A stretch of 64,000 nt of DNA from Vitellaria paradoxa (taxonomy: Eukaryota > Streptophyta > Magnoliopsida > Ericales > Sapotaceae), in contig CM034238.1 of the NCBI GenBank assembly GCA_019916065.1, forward strand, positions 41,984,067-42,048,066, in the 5' to 3' direction. Position numbers and translations under genes: made by a program. The notes under the pieces were generated by a model that saw nothing but the letters and a program-made list of their open reading frames with translations, searched no databases and was not told the DNA's origin. This document shows, in pieces, positions 57,860 to 64,000 of this stretch. Within the stretch, counting starts at the first letter, position 1, and each line of letters starts with the position of its first letter.

Positions 57860-58260
57860 ATTGAAGCTCATACAAAAATAAGTGCATGCACAAAAGTCAA
57901 GCAGTCAACAAGATTAACCAACAATTGCCATTGAACCCTTGAGTTATTCTGTAATGAAAAATTTTCATTGAAATGCTAAAAATAATATTTACCAAATTCG
58001 AACAATCACCTATGTACTTCAACAGAACGATGAAACAAACCAATTGAGACAACACAAGTAGAAGCTTGATACAATAAAAGTGCGTGTATAGTTTACATAT
58101 ATGAAAGTATTATATACAAAGCTATCACGAGAGGAACCTGGAGAGAAGAAGACGATCCGTCTGAGGAAAGATAAGAGCAATGGAACGTTCTATTCCCGAT
58201 CAGAACTTCGTGTCTCCGTGGAACAATTCGAATTGTATTTCGAGCCCTAGCGTCGATTTC
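57860..58260. repeat. ~400-bp duplicated sequence, copy 2
   Basis: Counterpart of 32,933-33,330 in the same orientation, about 24.93 kb away. Ends at a T-run as copy 1 does, after which the two diverge. It is either a dispersed element without obvious ends or the scar of a segmental duplication. Confidence 0.9.
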
Positions 58261-58633
58261 CTTTTTTTTTTTTTTTTTTTCTTTTTGCTAGGTCCTAGCG
58301 TTGATTTCTCTATAACGACCGTAATAAGTAATCTCGTTCTAGCGTTGGGTCGAACCGTCGAAGGGCATTCGGTTCGCATAGTGGTTCGGCCGAAGTCCCG
58401 TTTTACAAACGGAATGATTCATCACCGGTCGAGGCCATGTCTGGTCCGGTCCATCTATTAGCGTTACTGTTTGCTTGGGGATCTGTTGGTTGGTTGAATT
58501 TTTCAATATTAGAAACAGAAGATAATTTTTACTATTTTTCTTTTTAGTATCTACGCGTATATATAATTGGGATGTCAATTTTAACCCGTCTCGACAAATT
58601 CCTAATCTACCCCAATCCAATAAGTGCAAGTAA
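58261..58633. other. GC-richer intergenic patch
   Basis: A T-run, then a patch with CGAACCGTCGAAGGGC and TGGTTCGGCCGAAG words. The phrase CTAGCGTTGATTTC repeats the end of the preceding duplicated block. ORFs over it lack recognisable features. Confidence 0.4.
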
Positions 58634-59231
58634 GGGTATACATGAGTCGGTGTGGTTCGGATCCATACTTAATCTGAAACCGAACCGATTTTTTTAGATT
58701 TTTGAAATTGGACCCGAAACTAAACTAATTTTAACTTAGAACTAGACCAAATCGAGCCGAAAATATCAAGTTGAATTAGTTCGATTTTCAGATTAACCTA
58801 AATTAGATTGACTCGAGTCGATTTCGAGTTGACCTGATTTATTTATTTTCAAATTCTAAACATTCAAATGAATAATATATTATATATTAATATAATATTA
58901 TAAACATTAGTATATAATAATATTATATGTTATATTATATATAATCATATACAGCATACTATCAACTGTTGCTACTTTCAAAAGTAAAACTATTTTATTT
59001 ATATAATATTATATAATATGTATATTATATTTATATATAATACACATATTATATTTTTTGAATTAATTTCAGATTGGTTCGAGTTGGTTATTTTCGATTC
59101 GGTTTGGTTTTTTATCTATTAACTTGAGTATCAAACCGAAAATATCAGGTTATTATTTTTTTAACCCAAAATCGAACCTATTTTGATATAAACCTGAACT
59201 AAACCGAACCAAAATAGTCGGATTGGTAAGA
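58634..59231. mobile_element. MITE-like element with GGTTCGG inverted arms
   Basis: The left arm has GAGTCGGTGTGGTTCGG then AAACCGAACCGATTTTTT. The right arm has the reverse sense (GGTTCGAGTTGG, GGTTTGGTTTTT, CCTGAACTAAACCGAACC, then AAAATAGTCGGATTGG). An AT-rich core with TATAATATTATA words lies between. Repeats rich in GGTTCGGTT are widespread non-autonomous DNA elements of plants; superfamily not determined. Confidence 0.5.
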
Positions 59232-59909
59232 TTTTCAATTTACTCAATTTTTTTGTGCACCATTAAATGCAGATATTTTTAAATTTTATGAGTAATGGGA
59301 GCTGGTTAAGACATAAAAATAAAATACCCGTTAGTTTCGGGGACCAGTATATGTAATATACTCAATGAGTATTATCAAAATCTACCTTGACTACTCCGGT
59401 TATAGGATAATTGACGGTATTACCCAATTACTCAATCAATTACTCGATTATCTGTCTAAATTTTCAGATATCAAATTTATGCAAATAATAACATTACTTT
59501 AGATATTAAATTATTTATAGTGTTCAAAGAATGAAGACCATTTGATTAATAACAAATAACTCAAAATTTTGATTCTAAATAATTTATTTTAAGTTTAAAT
59601 TTTGGTTCTTAATGCAATGGAGCACATAGACACGAACATTTTTTTTTCTTTGACTTAAATTATAATAGAGGCTAAAGATGAGAACAATATGAAAATTTTA
59701 TTAAATTTTATTTTTATAAAAGTAATATAATAAATTTTATTAAGTATAGAATATTTAAAAACTTTTAGTGAAAAATAATATTTTATTCTTTTAAAATGTA
59801 AAACTTTTATTTAACTAATTGTTGCAGAACATATATCTGCTTTAGTCAAAGCTATTTAGGTTTCAAGCAAGGGGCAATTTTTAATGGATTAAAAAAAGTC
59901 AGACCCACA
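59232..59909. other. AT-rich intergenic DNA
   Basis: No ORF, repeat or element ends recognised apart from common A/T words. Confidence 0.4.
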
Positions 59910-59923
59910 GAGTATCCTTGTTC

Positions 59924-60182
59924 CTCTGGGGTCGGGGAGAAATCCGTAGCCGTTACCCATGGGTGCGCATTGGGTGAAACCCACCTCGTGACCCTAGCCG
60001 GCAAGAACCACGGGGAGGTAAACTAGTTTAGGCAAGTACTGGCTAACCGGCTCAGCCAAGAAAGCTATTAGATTGCCCTCCACAGTGAAGGAATCACCGT
60101 TTCTGAGAGAATCGAACACGTGACATTTGGTCTCCGCGCCTTATGGCAACTATCCAAACCAATTCGACTACCCCGAAGGGGC
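59924..60182 (-). mobile_element. Au-like tRNA-derived SINE, copy 1
   Basis: On the minus strand it runs from CTTCGGGGTAGTCGAATTGG (box A region) through TGTTCGATTCT (box B) to CACCCAATGCGCACCC and TAACGGCTACGGATTTCTCC near its 3' end, the pattern of the plant Au SINE family. Target duplication GAGTAYCCTTGTTC at 59,910-59,923 and 60,183-60,196 has one mismatch. Clearly diverged from copy 2. Confidence 0.8.
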
Positions 60183-60369
60183 GAGTACCCTTGTTCTTAC
60201 GATCATTTGTACCACCAGTGATTGATTATCATTTTAAAATGTAACTAAACTAGACTCCTCCAAAAAAATCAATCTCTCTTTCTCTCTGTCTTTCAAGTGT
60301 AAGCCATTAAGCCAATCGGTAATTGTTACACCTTAAAAATTCAATATTGACTGGGGGCACTCTTTGTAA

Positions 60370-60633
60370 CTTCTGTGCGTGAAAAGTCCGCAGCCGCTAC
60401 CCGTACTGGGTGCGCACAGGGCGAAGCACGCTCCAGGACCCTAGCCGGCAAAGGCCCCTGGAGAGTTACCAGCCTAGTCAAGCCCTGGCTGACCTGCACG
60501 ACCGAGAGGAGGCCATTAGGCACCCGCCATTACAGCGTAACCCACCTCTCCGGGGGGGAGTCGAACCCGGAACCTCGAGAGGCCTAAGCTCTAAGGCGAG
60601 CCCAGACTTCCACTCGGCCACCCCCGAAGGGGC
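60370..60633 (-). mobile_element. Au-like tRNA-derived SINE, copy 2
   Basis: On the minus strand box A TGGCCGAGTGG is at 60,610-60,620 and box B GGTTCGACTCC at 60,557-60,567. The 3' part has GCCCTGTGCGCACCCAGTAC and GTAGCGGCTGCGGACTTTTC. The 12-bp target duplication CACTCTTTGTAA at 60,358-60,369 and 60,634-60,645 is perfect. ORFs drawn across this block are by-products of its high GC content. Confidence 0.88.
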
Positions 60634-60817
60634 CACTCTTTGTAAATTTGTACCATAGAATGTGGAATCCATAAAAGTAACCTGAAATTTTATGCTATGG
60701 CACAAGGCTTTACGCCATCTTTAGGACGCAAAAGGATGATCCTGTGGCCCTCCCGTTCAGCTATATGAGCAGGTTTCACACAACATTTGCGTGGAGGGTC
60801 ACCAAAAAATAATATAA

Positions 60818-61828
60818 TAATTTATATAATAAGACAGAACGATTTTTTAAAATATCTCTCTCATAAATTAGAATTCAACGGTTATGAATTATTTTTTCTT
60901 TTATTCAACGATTGAGATAATTTTTATATTTTTAACTTTACACTCAATTCTTATTTTAGTAGACTCCATTACTATCTACTCACAAAACAATTTGGACAAT
61001 TTAAATTTTATCATATTTTAAGGGTTGAGATTATTTGTAAATCAAAACTATAAAATTAAATTCTACCCAATTATATTTCTAGGAAATTGAACCTTCTAAA
61101 TTAAAGCACCATTATGTATTTATTTTATGTTACTTATCAAAAATTAATTAGAGAGAGAAACTAAAGCCCATATAGTAGCTACAGGGTCTAAAGTTTTATA
61201 AAACAAAATTAAAACCTAAATATTATCAAAATTTTTTTGATTTGAACTTTTTGCCCAAGGTTTCAATTATATAAGAAACTTAATACTAATTTTGTTCAGA
61301 GTGTCGTAGGTACAGGTTATTATTAATTTATATAATAAATCAGGATGACTTTTGAAAATGTGCTTCTCACAAATTAAGATCTAACAGTTAAGAATTTATT
61401 TTTTTTCATTTAATGATTTAGATCATTTTTTTATTTTTAACTTCCCATCCAATTCTTATTTTAGTGGACCTCACTATTATTTATCTCACAAAATGGTTTG
61501 AACATTTTAAATTCACCATATTTCAAAGGTAGAAATAATATGTAAATCAAAACTGTCAAATTAAATTTTGCCCAATTATGATTTTTAGGAAGTTAAATCT
61601 TTCAAATTAAAGCACCATAATTTATATTTTCTTTTATAATACTTATCAAAAATTAATTAGAAAGAGAAAGATAACAACATATGTAGTATCTGTTAGGGTC
61701 TAAAATTTTAAGAAAAAATTTAAACTTATAAATTATCTAAATTTTTTGTTCAAAATTTCAATTATATAACAAATTTAATACTAATTTTGTTTAAAGTGTT
61801 TTGAATGCAGATTATTACTAGTATATAT
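60818..61828. repeat. Two-copy ~506-bp tandem duplication
   Basis: Copy A (about 60,818-61,323) and copy B (about 61,324-61,828) align along their whole length: TAATTTATATAATAA at the start, TTCTTATTTTAGTRGAC, ACTTATCAAAAATTAATTAG, and TACTAATTTTGTTYARAGTG at the end. Many substitutions, so it is not recent. No coding capacity. A (TA)n run follows copy B at 61,820-61,842. Confidence 0.85.
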
Positions 61829-61842
61829 ATATATATATATAT

Positions 61843-62884
61843 ATGCATGTATATACCGGGCCAATCTACCTTTCCAAGGTCAAGAGGATGCCCGAATCTC
61901 TCAGAACCCGCAGATCACGAATATCTTTATAAGTATTTATGATTATTTATATAAAAAATGAAATTTTTGTTCTCATTAGATTTAAAGTTTGATTTATTTA
62001 TTTTTATTTTTTCAAGCTAAAAAATAAATAAAATTATAAATTGGGAAGTCTTAGGAAGAGTTGACATTCCATATGATGGACGTGGCATTAATTATTTCCC
62101 AAAGATGTGGGAAGTAGATTAAAGATTGAACCGAAGTTAATTTGTTCTCACACTTTATTCCTGAATTACTTCTCTCTTTTTTTTTTTTTTTGGTAATTTT
62201 GTGTTATACCATTGACACTTGTATTTTCTTTGCTACCTCAATCATAAATTATGCACAGCTTAATTAATCCTTGATTATGAATTGAATTCAAAAAAAAAAA
62301 AATAATAAAACAAAACAAAAACAAAAAAAAAAAAACAAAAAAATTGAGTTATCAATGAAAATAAGCAAGCCATTCCCTTTTCCTTTCCTTTTTTTTTTCC
62401 TTCTTACATTGAAAAAGTTATCTTTGAATCAGTGGGAGCACACTCGCAATAAAGCAGTCTTAAGCAGGCATACCCTAATAAAAATAATAATAATAATAAT
62501 AATAAAGCAAAAAAGCAAAGGCAAATCATGGTTTAATGTAGAATCCGAGAAGATAATTAACATTTTCTATGATATGTTAAAAAGTTTAGATGTGTTTGAA
62601 ATATATAAATTTATAAAAATTAATATTTCGTACTATAAGAACCCGTTTGATTGATCAATTTTAATAAAAAAAGTACAATAAAAATAAAAAAATGTGACAT
62701 AAAAGTGATAGATATTAAAATTTAATTAAAAAAATACAAAAAATAATTAAAAATTAATAAATTTTAATAAATTTTTATAAACTAAACAACACCTAAGTAA
62801 AAAAAATTAATTTTATAATATTGAATTTATATTTATAAAAATTTATATAATTTTATATTTTTTTAACTCCTAACAGATATTTTT
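61843..62884. other. AT-rich intergenic DNA
   Basis: Contains A-rich simple sequence (62,290-62,343), an (AAT)n run at about 62,481-62,504 and a MITE-like block at 62,640-62,790 with CCCGTTTGATTG and ACTAAACAACACC ends. The 99-codon ORF at 62,355 is built over simple sequence and is not supported. Confidence 0.45.
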
Positions 62885-63110
62885 GGGAGGCAAAAGGCAA
62901 AAGGGCAACTATTTGCCGACATTTTCTTTGCACAAGCACAATTATTTGCCCGACATTTTCATTCTCCGGGCTCCTCCACCTCAGCTTAATTTTTGCAAAA
63001 GGAGAATTATTTGCCTGACATTTGCTCTGCAAAAGGACAGTTATTGACCTGACATTTTCTTTCTCCCGTGCCCGTGGTCCTCCACTTCAGCTTAATTTCC
63101 ATCAACACTA
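62885..63110. repeat. Two-copy ~108-bp tandem repeat
   Basis: Both copies contain GCAAAAGG, TTATTTGCC, GACATTTTC and then CTCCACYTCAGCTTAATTT. Copy 1 spans about 62,889-62,994, copy 2 about 62,996-63,107. Within each copy the TTTGCC-GACATTT module occurs twice. Confidence 0.7.
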
Positions 63111-63680
63111 GATATACCAACCATAAATATATAATTGAAGGGTTTCACAATCCCTTTGCATGAATACATGATCGCAAAAAATCAAATAATAAAAAAAGAA
63201 AACTCTACGTCATTTTCTCCAATGCTATACATGCATATCAGTATTAATTCGTGTTTTCGGTATTTTAAATAAAATTAATATTTAATTTTTTTAAAATTGT
63301 GAACAAAAATTTAAATGTGACTATGATTCCTTTAATGATGTGTTTGGGATATGAATTTATAAAAAAAAAAAGAAAATTAAAAAATTAAATTTTATAAGTT
63401 ATGTAATTTTTGTACACTTAATCAATTAAAATTAAATTTTATTAATAAATATCTGTTCATTTTTTTTATAACTTAATAAAAAATAAAATAAATTTAATTT
63501 TTTATTTCATTTTGGGTTCCTATCCTTTTTTTTAATTTTTTATTTCCTTCTGCAAATTCATAATCCACACATAGTCTAAAGGCGTTAATAGCGGAGGAAA
63601 AAGATGCCCCAGTTCAACGAGTTAGTCCTCAAGTTTTGCCGCCGGGAATTAGTCACAAAGCTTCCAACCAGGCTTATCAA
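63111..63680. other. AT-rich intergenic DNA
   Basis: No gene or element ends recognised. A GC-richer patch at 63,590-63,690 has no readable protein. Confidence 0.4.
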
Positions 63681-64000
63681 GGCACCGTTCAGTAACGTTC
63701 GTTTTTTATTTTTTTTATATTTTTAAAATTTAATAAATTTATAATAGAAACATATTTAATAAACCTGTTTACATTTTTTTGTTTCCAGAAAAAATGAAAA
63801 CATAAACAGAAAAACGTAAACAGAAAAAATGTGTTTTCACTCTGATTTTTTTTTGTTACCAATATTTTGTCAATTTTAAAACGTCCATTTTTGTTACATT
63901 ACATAAAAATAAATTATTTTATTCAACTATTTTATTAAAATTTATTTTAATAAATAATATAATTAAATTCAATAAATTAATTAATTATTAATTAATATAA
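63681..64000. repeat. AT-rich element, left part, cut by the window end
   Basis: Similar in the same orientation to 2,395-2,700: ATTTTTTTGTTTCCAGAAAA, GAAAAACGTAAACAG and CATTTTTGTTACATTACAT, then the TTAATTAATTATTAATTAA core. Its right end is beyond the window. Confidence 0.55.

Noticed and set aside
60375..60705. ORFs of 60-82 codons on both strands
   Set aside because: They are by-products of the GC-rich Au-like SINE.
62355..62654. 99-codon ORF
   Set aside because: Built over homopolymer and (AAT)n simple sequence; no protein features.

Overview
This is plant nuclear DNA, most likely from a eudicot and possibly a woody one; I cannot name the species. It is AT-rich and gene-poor. The genes present are single-exon L-type lectin receptor kinases (LecRKs), and almost everything else is plant transposable elements: Ty1/copia, LINE, tRNA-derived SINEs, MITEs and one large CACTA (En/Spm) element.

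Layout. (1) 1-38,411 is a decaying tandem LecRK cluster on the + strand. It holds a C-terminal gene end (1-561, its 5' part outside the window), a pseudogene whose kinase core is replaced by foreign DNA (5,905-7,800), a pseudogene with a large internal deletion (23,379-24,523) and one intact 679-codon gene (36,372-38,411). The first and third copies share about 1.8 kb of gene end and 3' flank, so they are segmental duplicates. Between the copies lie a degenerate copia RT/RNase H fragment (9,690-10,800, minus), a LINE RT fragment (14,290-15,345, minus), several MITEs, and a full-length dead copia element (16,341-21,734) with both LTRs, a 5-bp target duplication and a MITE inserted exactly at its LTR/primer-binding-site junction. 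A second LINE scrap (27,650-27,815), a SINE with a perfect 15-bp target duplication (30,066-30,197), a 74-bp minisatellite and a near-identical 180-bp direct repeat follow.

(2) 38,647-56,571 is a single 17.9-kb CACTA transposon bounded by CACTA-type inverted repeats and a 3-bp CAA target duplication. Its 3' half carries a TNP2-like transposase pseudogene (48,486-52,231) and a Transposase_24/TNPA-like pseudogene (52,367-53,962). Its unusually long 5' half carries pieces of two unrelated host genes on the opposite strand: an armadillo-type LIN/CERBERUS E3 ligase fragment that keeps an intron (39,695-40,529), and a LAZY1-like fragment that keeps a splice acceptor (45,415-45,761). A probable LTR remnant (about 42,090-43,720) sits between them.

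(3) 56,572-64,000 has no gene. It contains a second copy of a 400-bp sequence also found at 32,933-33,330, two Au-like SINEs with target duplications, a 506-bp tandem duplication, a shorter tandem repeat and AT-rich element ends.

Only the 36,372-38,411 receptor kinase looks functional. It would encode a plasma-membrane protein with an outer legume-lectin domain and an inner Ser/Thr kinase. The first gene end may also belong to a working gene. The most unusual object is the gene-capturing CACTA element. I found no evidence for a wholly new biological system.
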